Made by a program: the position numbers and the translations under genes
Notes under the pieces: model-generated
The model's database searches: none
What the model saw: the letters and a program-made list of their open reading frames with translations, nothing else
What the model was told of the DNA's origin: nothing
NCBI GenBank assembly: GCA_019915015.1
Contig: JAHBBC010000003.1
Coordinates: 1,984,001 to 2,048,000 of the forward strand
Origin: Auriscalpium vulgare
Lineage: Eukaryota; Basidiomycota; Agaricomycetes; Russulales; Auriscalpiaceae
Direction of reading: 5' to 3'
Length of the DNA stretch: 64,000 nt
In this document: positions 24,132-36,199 of the stretch, one piece after another
Numbering within the stretch: position 1 is the first letter of the stretch
Layout of the letters: each line of letters starts with the position of its first letter

Positions 24132-24549
24132 GATGGACTCTGAACTTGGACTCTGAGATGCAGGCCTTGCGAGGGTAGGAGTTGAAAGTACGATCGCCGG
24201 CGCCAGTTCATTGCAAGTAATCGCAGTCGAAGATCTCCATATTCAATTGTCTCTGATGATGAGGTGTGCACGGGACGTGGGACGACTTGCGTATCGGTGC
24301 ATCCTCACACACACCTGCTCTGTCCCTCGACAGATCTTCTGATTCGTCCGCGCGTGCTTTAGACACTTCGAACCTCCAGGCTTGAGCCCAGGTCATAGAG
24401 GATGTAAAGGATGAAGGCAATACCCGCTGATAATATATTGCGGCAGCCTGGAAAAAGAAACGGTCACGTGCTCGCGATTGTTCGATCTTGCAATGCAACT
24501 TAAAGCCGCGCTTGAACACACACCTCTTGTACCCCTCGCTCTACATACC
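24132..24549. promoter_or_regulatory. Divergent promoter region between the M3 peptidase and borealin
   Basis: The 418 bases between two divergent start codons hold no recognisable gene and should contain both promoters. Confidence 0.35.
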
Positions 24550-25910
24550 ATGATGGCTACACATTCAAAACATCAATATACCGCCGAGGAAAAACAACAA
24601 CTTCTCGCCAACCTCGACATCGAAGGTGCCCACGACAACCGCCTTCACCAGATCCGCACTGACATTCCCGCGACTTTGCTTTCCCACTTTTCTCTTCTGA
24701 CTTACAGTCGCCCACCGCACGCGCCAACTCGAGGCCTGGCTTGCCGACACGCTCGCGGCGTTCCGCTCGCGCCATGAGCGCCAGATTGCGTACATCCCGC
24801 ACCTCGTGCGCGGCGTCTCCATGGGCGACTTCGGCGACAAGTACGCAGGCAACGTGCAAGCGTGCTTGCGTGGGCTGCAGAAGGCGCATCTAGATGCGGA
24901 CGGTGTGGGCGCACCGCTCGACCGCGGCGCGATGAAGCGCAAATGGGGTGGGGCGGATGAGGAGGGCACCGCACACGAAGCGCGCGCCCCGGTGAAGAAC
25001 GGTGAGCACCAGTGCTCGAGTGGTGTGGAGGCCGTGAGCTGACGAGGCGTGATCCCAGCGCGCATCATGTCCGTCACACCGCAGAAGAAGCCGTCCTTCA
25101 CCACCGGCACTGCCGCATCGCGCTCGCGCGTCGCGTCTGCCAAAACGCCCGGCACCGTACGCCCTTGCCACACACACTCTCTCAAGCCCGGCCACTCACT
25201 GCATGTCTGCACAGATCCGCCCCGCCAGCCCGCACAAACCTATGCGCCCCGCCTCACCTTCGAAGCTCCCCATGTCGCCCTCCAAATCCCGCCCGCGCCC
25301 GCCCAGCAGCGCGTCGTTCGCGCCCGCGCTCCCGAAGACGCCCGCATACCCGCCGCGCTGGCCGCGCCGCGACGAGAGCATGCTCAGCGTGAACGGCTCG
25401 CCGCTCACGAACCCGTACGTGCTCGGCCTCGACTGGCTCGGGGGGCAGTCACCCGCGCAGCCGGATGCCGCTGCCCCTGCAACGGGGGACGAGCGAGCAG
25501 GCACACACACACGCACGCTCAGCCGGTCGAACAGTGGAATCGTGATCCGGCGCGACGCGTCCTTCGCCTCGCTCGCCGAGCCATCGCAGACCACACAGCT
25601 CTCCACGCTCACACCCGCCCCGCGCGGGCACGTCCGCTCCGTGTCGCACTCGCAGCTCTCGCTCCCCTCACACTCGCGGTCGAACTCCCAGCACAGCGCA
25701 GGCGGAATTTCCGCGTCGGGGTCGGGCCATGTGGCCGCACGCGTGGCGGTGCCGACGCGCGATGGCGCCGTGCTCGAGTTCGACCCGCTGCTAACATCGC
25801 CGGCGGCGCTGGACAAGCTGGAGGGTCTTAGCGCGAGCGCGAAGAAGCAGGCGAAGGAGGATATGCGGGCGCTGATGCAGGCAGCAGTGGCCAAGTGGAA
25901 TCTTAGCTGA
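24550..25910 (+). CDS. Borealin-like chromosomal passenger complex subunit
   Basis: Four exons (24550-24625, 24708-25001, 25059-25156, 25215-25910) give 387 aa. Borealin (Nbl1 in yeasts) joins INCENP and survivin to place Aurora B kinase at centromeres and the spindle midzone. The N-terminal helix, Leu-Leu-Ala-Asn-Leu-Asp-Ile-Glu-Val then Arg-Thr-Arg-Gln-Leu-Glu-Ala and Ile-Pro-His-Leu-Val-Arg-Gly-Val-Ser-Met-Gly-Asp-Phe, matches the Nbl1/borealin N-terminal domain. A Ser/Pro-rich disordered middle with Ser-Pro sites (possible Cdk targets) follows. The C-terminal block Val-Pro-Thr-Arg-Asp-Gly-Ala-Val-Leu-Glu-Phe-Asp-Pro-Leu resembles the fungal borealin C-terminal domain. Confidence 0.78.
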
Positions 25911-26517
25911 ATGGGTTAGTATTCTCTCTGTACTGTTGTATCCTCTGTCGTTGCTTTCGCGCATGTATTTATTGTACTGTCTTGACCCGTGCCGCTGCAC
26001 GGGGGTTTACGATAACGATATACCTGAAGAGAATTCGAGGCTGGTTCAACAGTTCCAACGGTCCTCCGAACCCGTAGCAATCCATAGTGCAGACATAGGA
26101 CATATGATCGGTGCCTGTAATGTCGCCGGTGTCGGACACCCTCTCCGTGCAGACAGACTGCGGTCTGCTTGTCGACCTCTCAGCCTGACTTGTATGACGA
26201 AGTTATCCAGGCTTCTGTCAGCTCGCGATCACCCAGCTATAGATCTAGACAGGTAGAAACAGGGATGATGTGGGGATGTGGCATGACGATTCCGATTCGC
26301 CGGGCGCCAGAATTCGTTGATGGACCAATCAAGTCCGAGTTGTCTCGGGTAACTCGGGAGCAAATGCACATTTACTGCTGATTGTACAACGGCAAGAAAC
26401 ACATGTTCTATTATAATAGAGCAACTATCTTCTGTGCCAAGGTCAGCCACGGAGACTAATGTTCTATCGGCTATCATGGCAGTCGTGAAGGCACGGCGTC
26501 ACGTCGGCGTGATGCGT
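25911..26517. other. Convergent intergenic region
   Basis: About 600 AT-richer bases between convergent genes. No gene was recognised. Confidence 0.4.
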
Positions 26518-27788
<1,271 letters not shown>

Positions 27789-28029
27789 GGAAGTGCGAAG
27801 ACTGATATGAAGGAGAAAAAGGAGGAGTTGGGCGCACCAGGGCCATTCATGGTCTTATATTCTCCGAGCCAGTAAGTATATCGAGGCATTCAAAGTGGAT
27901 GCAACATTGTCGTGACGTCATGGTGCGCAAACCGTTATCCCACACGTGCTGGGAAAAGTCTTCCGTTTCAGGTCGCCAGCGAGCACAGTGTCCCGAACGC
28001 ACGCGACGGCGAGCTCGCTCTATTCAACG

Positions 28030-28651
28030 ATGTCCTCCACACTCGCGGCGCGGCGCGTCGCCTTCATTGCGCAGCACACCTCTTCTAGAGTCTGCTCGCG
28101 CCAGCTGTCGAGCAGCGCTGTGAACATCGGTGTCGCCCCCGTACAGAAGAAACCAGTGGGAGGAATTCGCGGAGGGTACGTCGTCGTGCACGACGAGGTT
28201 ATGCTGAGCGAGCTAATCACTTCTGCTACTCAGTGTCATAGGATTTCTGTTTGGGTTCTCGCTCGCATCGTCCTTTGCGGCCTACCGGCTACTGGACGAG
28301 TACAAGCAAGCATCAGCCGCCTTGCAGGCGAGCGTAGAGGAGCTGCAGCTGAGCACTGAGAAGGTGCCTCTTTGACTGTCACTCTTGGAGACGAGCTGTG
28401 TCTGACGGGATTGTCGCAGATTTCGGCACATGTGCGGCGCATAGAGGCTGTGGAGAAGGATCTGAAGGCCCTCTCCGGGGCGTCCGCAAGCAAGGACGAC
28501 TTGGCACGCATTCGGGCCGAAGTCAAGAAAATATACGATGGCTTGCATATCGGTGTGATCACGCGTTGTGCATCGCGTTGGGAAGCGCTAATGGTATCTT
28601 ACTGCAGAATTCCTTGACTTACGGTCGTTCGTCTGGGGACTACGTGAGTAG
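28030..28651 (+). CDS. Small mitochondrial-type single-pass membrane protein
   Basis: Four exons (28030-28175, 28234-28363, 28420-28552, 28608-28651) give 150 aa. The N-terminus is rich in Arg and Ser without acidic residues, like a mitochondrial presequence. One membrane helix (about Val-Ile-Gly-Phe-Leu-Phe-Gly to Ala-Tyr-Arg-Leu-Leu) is followed by a charged probable coiled coil. I recognise the pattern as a conserved fungal protein of unknown function rather than a named family. Its 3' part was copied into the inverted duplication (see 36200-36515). Confidence 0.65.
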
Positions 28652-29607
28652 ATCAACTTGCCCTTATAATTGCAAAAAAGGCTAACACAAAGCAATCTGC
28701 CGGAATCAGAACAAGACGTGCATGCTTCGACAAAACGGGATGCGAAGGAATCGGGCCCCCCTACGCAGGATACCGCAAAGCATCTCATCTGAGCACGTCT
28801 TCCCCCACATGTAATAGACCTGTAGGTTTGCCCATACCCATACCTGGTACCGCCCCGTTGCATCACTCTCGTATACAACGGCCGGCCGGCTCGCTCCGGC
28901 TCGTCGATCGTTCGAGAGGGACGGTATCCGTACCATGGCCACGTGGCTCTGTTGCGAGTGAATCGCCCGGTGATCATGGCAAGGCGCGAGGGCTTACTCT
29001 TCCACTTCGCGCATTTTGATCAATGATAGCCTACAAGAGACCGGTCGCATCAAGTCGCATCCATGATCCCGTCACTGGTCTCTACCACCTGTCGTGATCA
29101 GACCTGTTGCGACCACGACCGCCAGACGCTTACGCCTTGCGGTCCGGCACAGGTCTTCTGTCAGAATGAGAACGAGGTGCGCCGGGTGCACTTACCCGTT
29201 CAACGCGACCCGTTCTGAACGGGTCTGCGCACCCGGCGCACCGCTTCTTGGCTCAGACGTCGTCTCCGTTGCCGACCTTGCGCGCAAGACAGTACTAGTC
29301 GTTCCGCCTCAGACGGACGACGACCCCGGGCCATATCAAAGCTATATAAAGGCGTCTGGTTAGTATGACTGACGATCACACAAACTACCCTCTTTCCCCT
29401 TTGCTTCTTTGTGTCGGTTCACCGGCCAGGACAGGTTCTTGTTGCCTTTTTTGTTCATAGGTGCGTATCTCTCTCTACTCGTCGCTCGTGCAGACTCTCA
29501 TGCGTATGCGTGCCCATTGTGCAGTCCCTGGAGGATTTTGCTTTCATTCTTTCCCGATAATTTCCTGAACCAGACAACATTTCCCTTCCGTTCGAAAACT
29601 TGTCATC
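28652..29607. other. Intergenic part of the left arm, with hairpin
   Basis: No gene was recognised. A strong nested palindrome lies at 29176-29242. Both arms carry counterparts of the flanking sequence. Confidence 0.45.
29176..29242. repeat. Nested palindrome / hairpin
   Basis: GGTGCGCCGGGTGC at 29176-29189 is complementary to GCACCCGGCGCACC at 29229-29242. Inside lies a second perfect palindrome, ACCCGTTC-t-GAACGGGT, at 29208-29224. The corresponding place in the other arm (about 35690-35720) lacks the second half. Confidence 0.75.
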
Positions 29608-30596
29608 ATGCTGTCGACCACGACCATCTTGCTTGCGCTTCTGTCCATCTCCGCGTCGGTGAATGCCGCGCCAGTCCGTCGTGAGGTCCCCCAAGGTACA
29701 CTTCACAGTCTTCGATGGCTTTTTATCGACATTGACCCCCAATTCGTAGCGCATTCGCACCAGTCCTTCATCGACTCGGTCGGCGCCTCTCTAAAGCTCA
29801 ACAATCCGGCCGGGATCGGCTCCCCCGTTTTCGGCCTCTTGGGTGACAAGGCTGGCGCGAAGGGCCTCGGCAAGATCACCGTACGTTCATCCCTTACCCT
29901 TTGGTGATACATTGCTGACTGTCACGTCTAGGATGTTGAGTGCTTGCAGCAGGCCACCGCCGATCAGGCTTTCACCAACGCCAAAGCCAAGGGCGACGTC
30001 GCCGGGCAGGTCGACGCGCTCACCTACCGCGCGCTCGAGCGGAACACTGCCAAGATCGGGCAGGCGTCCAACCTCTGCACGTCGATCAAGGCAGTCAACC
30101 CCGAGATCGCGGCGATCCAACAGCACCAGGACCCCGCGTCCGCGGGCGCCGCCGCGCACAACAAGGCCGTGACGCTCGAGCTTGCGAAGCAGATTGCCGC
30201 CGTCGGCGGCAACCCGCAGGACGCACTGAAAAGTGGCACGTTCAAGCCGGGAAATGTCAACGATCACTCGGGCAAGGGCAACACGTGCAACGACGCGAAT
30301 GACCACAAGGGATGCATCTTCACCCAGAACCTCATCGTGAACGATGCGACGCCGGACGAGATCAACGCGGCGGTCAAAGGCGTGGCGGCTGCCCCCGCCA
30401 AGGCTGCCGCCACCAAGGCTGCCGCCACTGCTGCTGCAGCGACCACGACGGCGAAGGCTAGCAAGAAGGCGAAGGCCACGTCGACAGCGTGAGTTTTCTG
30501 AAAGTACCATGCCTGCTTCGCATGTTGACAGTGGCATGGCTTCACAGTGCCGCCGCCGCCGTGACTTTCTCCGCCGTTCCTGATGTGCCATCATAA
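29608..30596 (+). CDS. Secreted Ala-rich protein, C-terminally truncated paralog
   Basis: Exons 29608-29695, 29750-29880, 29932-30488 and 30548-30596 give 274 aa. A clear signal peptide (hydrophobic, ending Val-Asn-Ala-Ala-Pro) is followed by a helical domain. Conserved stretches are Cys-Leu-Gln-Gln-Ala-Thr-Ala-Asp, Asn-Pro-Glu-Ile-Ala-Ala-Ile-Gln-Gln-His-Gln-Asp-Pro-Ala-Ser and Gly-Cys-Ile-Phe-Thr-Gln-Asn-Leu. I recall similar secreted proteins in basidiomycetes but no function. The 54-nt first intron is in phase, so read-through is possible. Compared with the paralog at 33854-35271, the last exon and most of the one before it are missing: the Ala-rich coding part runs straight into sequence homologous to the paralog's 3' flank. 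Confidence 0.75.
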
Positions 30597-31547
30597 GTCG
30601 TTATTTTCGTTCGGTCGTGATGTATGTTTGTGTTCACGAATAGGGAAGAGTCTGGATGTGCTGTCCTTCCACTTCCTGTAGATGACTTAGTTTTGTTTCA
30701 TCAATCCCGGTGCCCACAGCACTTGGATCGGCTCATTTACAATGAATTCATGACATGCATGACAGCTCTTTGTCTCTTCATGCGCAGCAGGTCCAGCTCC
30801 ACGAGGACAATGTCGCGAAGCTCATGAGCGAGGGAAGTCAGAACGTTGTCCTGAGGAGTTCGCTATCCTTTCGTTATCCGGGCAGACCAGCGTTGATGTA
30901 ACAACTGCGCCGCAGTCGCTCTGCATGGTGCCTTGGCAGCCGAGGATAAAGTCACAGCTGTGTGCAACGCCAGAAACTTCACCGGCAATGTGATACCAAT
31001 GGCTGTAAGTCTACAGAAACGACGCTGCACGAGCTCGGCGCTCAAGGTCCCCTTATTGAAGTGGACTCCGAGCGCATCCTGAAGATCTAAGAGGCTGGAG
31101 TTCAATGGCCTGTTTGTTGCTGTAGCCCATTATCAGGCCCGTCTTCTGTATAAAAGTGCTGGTCGGTCAGTGGCCTTCGCAAAGAAGTGTCTCGGGCTTT
31201 CCTACACCGAGGGGCCGCGTTTTCAGCTGAAGGTCATTGGGGGACTCAGAACTAGGGCAGCAAAACGTGAGGTTGCGTGACAGGCCGCCATATATGCATG
31301 CATATACTTTCGACTGGTCTGCGTTGCTCGCATTCTTGACAATCGTTTGAGTCTGTCCTCTGAGATTGGCCCGCAGCCGAGAAGAGCGGTACCACAAGGG
31401 GCTAAGCACTTATATCCAGAACGACTATCTTCTGGTACCATAAGGTCAAGCTACGTAGACTAGGCTAAGCAGGGCTTTCAATTTCGTGGCGGGAGACTGA
31501 CTGACTAATCAATTTGTAATTGTGTGTATATCACGTGATCGCGTTGC
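30597..31547. other. Intergenic: 3' flank of left arm and possible gene relic
   Basis: Up to about 31060 this is non-coding flank shared with the right arm. At about 31167-31440 (minus strand) a broken frame contains Ile-Val-Lys-Asn-Ala-Ser-Asn-Ala-Asp, resembling Met-Val-Lys-Asn-Ala-Ser-Asn-Ala-Glu of the M3 peptidase at 21.6-24.1 kb. It may be a relic fragment, but this is weak. Confidence 0.3.
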
Positions 31548-32164
31548 TCAGGCTGCTGGACGCCTGTGTCCGGTCTCCATATCCCATTCCCGATCTAAAA
31601 TCCCCATGTAGACCAGGTCAACCCATCTCCCGGAGCACCAAATCGCATCTCGCAGCCTTCCCTCTTCCACAAACCCACTGTGTCCAAAATACACGTCAAC
31701 TAATGACAGAGAGGATCTATGCAGAGGTGGAAGACGCACACTCGCTTGTATACAGATAAGGCTGCATCGTTCCCGCCTACTGCCACGAGCGACACCCGGT
31801 GTAGGCCCATTTCCTTGAATCCATACTGGACGATCCACTGCACGATCTCCGCCCCGAGGCCCTTTCCCCGCCATTCTTTAGCCAGCATGATTCCCAGCAT
31901 GCCGTCGCGGTTCCTCGGCGCCGGAGCCGAAAGGCTGACCTCGCCGATGGCGGCGCCAGTCTCCTTGTCTTGCACGATCGTGAAGAACGCGTCCTTCTTG
32001 GTCACCGCTTCGATCGACTCCTTGACAAACTTCTCCTGGCGCGGGACTGGTAGGTCGCGAATGAAGACGAGGGATTGGCTCTCGGGCTCGTTCCAAAGAT
32101 CCAATACGAACTCGGCATCGCTGTCCTTGTATGCACGGAGGAAGGTGCGGCCTGTGTCGTACAT
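31548..32164 (-). CDS. GNAT-family N-acetyltransferase A
   Basis: Two exons (31740-32164 and 31548-31677) give 184 aa. GNAT enzymes move acetyl from acetyl-CoA to amines. The Arg-Gly-Lys-Gly-Leu-Gly acetyl-CoA loop is present within Glu-Trp-Arg-Gly-Lys-Gly-Leu-Gly-Ala-Glu, followed by the family's His-Arg-Val-Ser-Leu and Asn-Asp-Ala-Ala-Leu-Ser-Val-Tyr. The intron acceptor was placed so that Tyr-Lys-Arg-Val joins Gly-Phe-Val-Glu-Glu-Gly-Arg, matching its neighbour GNAT B. An upstream in-frame Met at 32212 would add 16 residues. The substrate is unknown; the RimJ/RimL-like subgroup is likely. Confidence 0.78.
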
Positions 32165-32608
32165 GACGCGAGGGATCTTCAAGAGTAATTGTTTGTGAGC
32201 TTTCTCATTCACGCTTGCCTGCTCTTATACGTTCGCTGACCGGCGGCTGTCCATGGATTTGCAGAAGGGCTGCGCAGCACCCGCAGCGCCGGGCGCGCTC
32301 CTCACGCAATCTAGTGGGTGCCTATCGCTTTGCTGCGCAGTTCTGCCACCACAATGCTGACGGGATCACAATTCATCGCACGCACAGTCAGTTCTTAGCG
32401 CCTTCTATAGCGCCTTCTCAAAATCGTCAGCAATCCGGAATCGCCGGGGTAGGGCTTTCCCGCTTCCAGCTACTGAAAGGGATTGACACACTGCCCCAAT
32501 CCACAGAACCCGGCCCTTCGAAAAATGGCTCGGAAACGCTCACTAAGCAGACTTGTAATCTAACAGTATGGTCCGTGAATGCGTATGAGTACAGTATGGA
32601 TGGCCGTG

Positions 32609-33277
32609 TCAAACCTGGAGTCCATTGGAGCCCGAAGCATGTGGTGGTCCAAAATCGCGTTTCCGACCTTTGCCAACGTCCCATTCCTCTCGCACAATCG
32701 CCATTATTACCACCTCTGTCCAGACCTCTTTGTCCCAGTTCCACTTTTTCGCGCGTCCCTCTTCTATGAATCCTCTGGGGACGCGTCAGACGCACATGGC
32801 CACCTCAGCCGCCTCGTTCCCAATCCTCCATGACAGCGCGAGCACTCACATTCGTCTGTACAGCGCAAGCGCCCGTGCGTTGTCCGCCAGCACCATCAGT
32901 GAGATGCGGCGCATGCCCAGCTCCCTGAATCCGTGCGCAACGAGCCACTGCATGAGCTCCGTGCCGACGCCGCGCCCCCACCACTCCTTCCGTAGCGCGA
33001 TCGACACCCGGCCGTCTCGCGCCGCAGGGCTAAGCGTCAGCAGCCCGACGTGCCCGACGAACGCGCCCGTCCACCCGTCCTCTACGACGCCGAGGAGCGA
33101 TGGCGCGCGCGTCCACTCCACGATCGTGTCCTGGACGAACTTGTCGCGGCGCGGTCCCGGGTGCGCGTACTCGAGGAAAATGAGGGCCTGGATCTCGGCA
33201 TCGGTCCAGAGGTCGGCGAGGTGCTTGCGGTCGCTGTCGCGGTATTTGCGCAGGTAGAAGCGGCCGGACCGGAACAT
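32609..33277 (-). CDS. GNAT-family N-acetyltransferase B
   Basis: Two exons (32850-33277 and 32609-32774) give 197 aa. It has the same layout as GNAT A, including intron position: N-terminal Gly-Arg-Phe-Tyr-Leu-Arg-Lys-Tyr-Arg-Asp-Ser-Asp, acetyl-CoA loop Trp-Gly-Arg-Gly-Val-Gly, then Ala-Leu-Tyr-Arg-Arg-Ile joined to Gly-Phe-Ile-Glu-Glu-Gly-Arg. The two are tandem duplicates, now quite diverged. Both lie in the spacer between the arms of the inverted duplication. The substrate is unknown. Confidence 0.78.
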
Positions 33278-33853
33278 GCGAGGGGACGGGGACGGGAGGG
33301 CGGGGGATCAACGCCCAGGTAGCTGCTGTAATGTCTTTATAGTGCGGATGTGCCGCCGGCTAGTACTACATGTGCCATTGATCAGCGCCAGCCCCTTGAG
33401 CAGCGTCGTTTTTGTAGACTGTGGACCACGCGACGTTGGTATCACCTTGCCAGAGATTTTTTCGCAAGTCTCCGACGCTGCACGCACCTGTGACTTTACC
33501 CTCGAGCTGTCAAGGTCCATGCAGAGCGACTGCGGCGCAGTTCTTACATTAGCGCTGGTCAGCTGGGATAACGAGAGGAAACGAACTCCGCAGGACAACG
33601 TTTTGACTATCCTCGCTTATGACCTTCGGGACATTGTCCTCGTGGAGCTGGACCTGCTGCGCATGTAGAGACAAACAGCTGTGATGATTCGATTGTGAAT
33701 TATGAAGATGAGCCGATGCAGGTGGCGGGCGCTGTAACTAAGGGTATTTACAGGAAGTGGAAGGACAGCAGATCCAACCTCCCCTATTCCTGAACACAGA
33801 AATATATTACGACCGAACGAAAAGAATGACTTGTTGCGGTGGCACTGAGCTGA

Positions 33854-35271
33854 TTACGCGCCAGCAGCTTTGCACGCGGTATCCTGCGCGTCGCATTGCG
33901 AGGCGGTGAGGCCGGCAGTCGCGCCGGAATTCGCGGCGTTGGCGCATGCGTTGTGCTGGACGTCGCACGAGCGGCCGATGGCTGCGCTGAGGTTGAGGAA
34001 CTCCGAACCGTCCACCTCGAAGCCCTTGCCGCCAGCAACGACGGGAGGTGGCGCGCCGCCGACTTGATGGGCAGATGTTAGCGCTCATATCATGCTCGTA
34101 CGAGGGAAAACACGTACGGGCACCAGTGAAGGTCTGAAGGTTGGCACCGGCAGCAGCAGCAGGGGTGGCGGCGGCGGCGGCAGCGACAGTCGCAGTGGCG
34201 GTAGCGGCGGCGGCGTCAGTTGAAGCCGCAGCATCAGTGGCAGCGACAGTCGCGGCGGCACTGCGAAGCCATGCCACTATCAACATGCGGAGCAGTCAAG
34301 GTACTTCCAGAAGACTTACGCTACAGACGCGGCCTTCGCTCCCTTGTTTTTGTGGTGCTTGCCAGCCTTCGCGGTCACGGTCGCTGCAGCAGCAGAGTCG
34401 GCAACAGTAGCAGCCGCGCTAACAGCGGTGGCGGCAGCCGCGCTAGCATCGGTGGCGGCAGCCGTGCTAGCATCAGCGGTGGTCGCAGCAGCCGCCACAC
34501 CGCTGACCGCCGCGTCGATCTCGGCCGCCGTCGCGTCATCCACGAGTAGGTTCTGGGTGAAGATGCATCCGTTCGCGTCATTCGCGTCGTCGCACGTGTT
34601 GCCCGCGCCCGTGTTATCGTTGAGATTGCCCGGCGCGAACGTGCCACTCTTGAGTGCGTCCTGAGGGTTGCCGCCGACGGCGGCGATCTGCTGCGCAAGC
34701 GCGAGCACGACGGCCTTGTTGGCCGCGGCGGCGCCCGTGGACGCGGGGTCCTGGTGCTGTTGGATCGCCGCGATCTCGGGGTTCACTGCCTTGATTGACG
34801 TGCAGGCGTTGGACGCCTGCCCAACCTTGCCAGTGTTGCGCTCGAGCGCGCGGAAGATGAGCGCGTCGACCTGCCCGGCGACGTCACCCGCAGCTTTGGC
34901 GTTGGTGAAAGCCTGGTCGGCGGTGGCTTGCTGCAAGCACTCGACGTCCTGAACGTGACAGTCAGCAATGTAATACCAGACGGTGGAGATGAACGTACGG
35001 CGATCTTGCCGAGGCCCTGAGCGGCGGCGGCGTCACCCAGGAGGGCGAAGACGGGGTCGACGATCCCGTCCGGATTGTTGAGGGCTAGGCTAGCGCGGAC
35101 CGATGTGATGAAGGGCTCGTGCGAATGCTCTACGAGTTGAAAGTCAATGTCGACGAAAAGCCGCAGAAGACTGTGAAGCGTACCTTGGGGGACCTCACGA
35201 CGGATTGGCGCGGCATTCACCGACACGGAGATAGACAGAAGCGCAAGCAAGATGGTCTGTGTCGACAGCAT
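33854..35271 (-). CDS. Secreted Ala-rich protein with C-terminal cysteine motif (full-length paralog)
   Basis: Five exons in transcript order (35184-35271, 34999-35129, 34320-34948, 34118-34260, 33854-34062) give 399 aa. Signal peptide and helical domain match the paralog at 29608-30596. A low-complexity Ala/Thr/Asp tract with repeated GCN codons follows (about 34150-34490). The C-terminal domain has Val-Gln/Asp-type spacing Cys-Asp-Val-Gln-His-Asn-Ala-Cys-Ala-Asn-Ala-Ala-Asn-Ser-Gly, ending Gln-Cys-Asp-Ala-Gln-Asp-Thr-Ala-Cys. I recall this cysteine motif from many secreted fungal proteins without a known role. It is likely exported to the cell wall or medium. Confidence 0.75.
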
Positions 35272-36199
35272 GATGACAAGTTCTCGAACGGAAGGGAAAT
35301 GTTGTCTGGTTCAGGAAATTAACGGGGGAAGAATGGGTTGCTGAATGAATGCAAGGCCCTCCAGGGACTGCACAATGGGCACGCATAGGCATCAGAGTCT
35401 GCACGAGCGACGAGTAGAGAGATACGCACCTATGAACTTGAAGTTGAAAAAGGCAACAAGAACCAGTCCTAGCTGGTGAACCGACACACAGAAAGCAAGG
35501 GGGAAAGAGGGCAGTTTGTTGGATCGCCTGTAACCAGGCGCCTTTATATATAGCTCGGGGCCATCGTCCCTGACGTCCTGCTGGGGCTCACGGTTACGAC
35601 AGGGCCAAGGCGTGTCAGAGCCAAGAATACTCCGAAGAGGGCATGGGAGACGCGTCGGTAGGCGCGCGTTGCCAGGGACGGCGCGGGACGCAGTGTGCCG
35701 GGTGCGCCGACCTGCGCCGATCCATTGTTTTTGCGGACATTCTGACGGAAAACGTCAGATCTGTGCCTACCGTCTGCCCAAGCCGAGGATGTAGCCATCG
35801 GACCATAAGGCGTAAGCGCGTAAGCATTTGGCGGTCGTGATCGCAACGGGTCTGGTCAGGTCGGGTCACGATGCTGCGGCGACGAGGACCGGCTAAACAT
35901 CGGTCAGGAAGAAATGGGTGGTAGCAACGGGATGCGAGCGGTCTCTTTGGTATCACAATGCGAACACGAAGTGGAAGAGTAAGGCCTCGCTCCTGGTGCC
36001 ATGGTCACCGGGCGATTTACATCGCAACGGAGCCGCACGGTCATAACACCGTGGCAGACGGCCCTCTCGGATGACCAACGAGCCGACCGACCGTTCTACA
36101 AAGTGCGGGGAAGCAGCGGGGCGGTACCTGGGGCAATCCCACAAGGGTATGGGCAAACCTACAAGTCTATTACATGCGAGGGACGCTGAGATGCTTTGC
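35272..36199. other. Intergenic part of the right arm
   Basis: Promoter-side sequence of the secreted-protein gene and the counterpart of 28.65-29.6 kb in the left arm. No separate gene was recognised. Confidence 0.45.

Larger units (their letters stand above)
28465..31060 (+). repeat. Inverted duplication, left arm
   Basis: The sequence from within exon 3 of the small mitochondrial gene to about 31060 reappears in reverse orientation at about 33385-36515. Matching landmarks include the mitochondrial gene tail, the secreted-protein gene, its 3' flank (TTTTCGTTCGGTCGT) and GCGCAGCAGGTCCAGCTCCA. The far end is CTACA(G/A)AAACGACGCTGC. The arms are clearly diverged and carry indels, so the event is not recent. 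Confidence 0.8.

Noticed and set aside
31167..31440. Possible second M3 peptidase fragment
   Set aside because: Only about nine residues (Val-Lys-Asn-Ala-Ser-Asn-Ala) resemble the M3 gene, and the rest does not align by eye. Kept only as a note, not a call.
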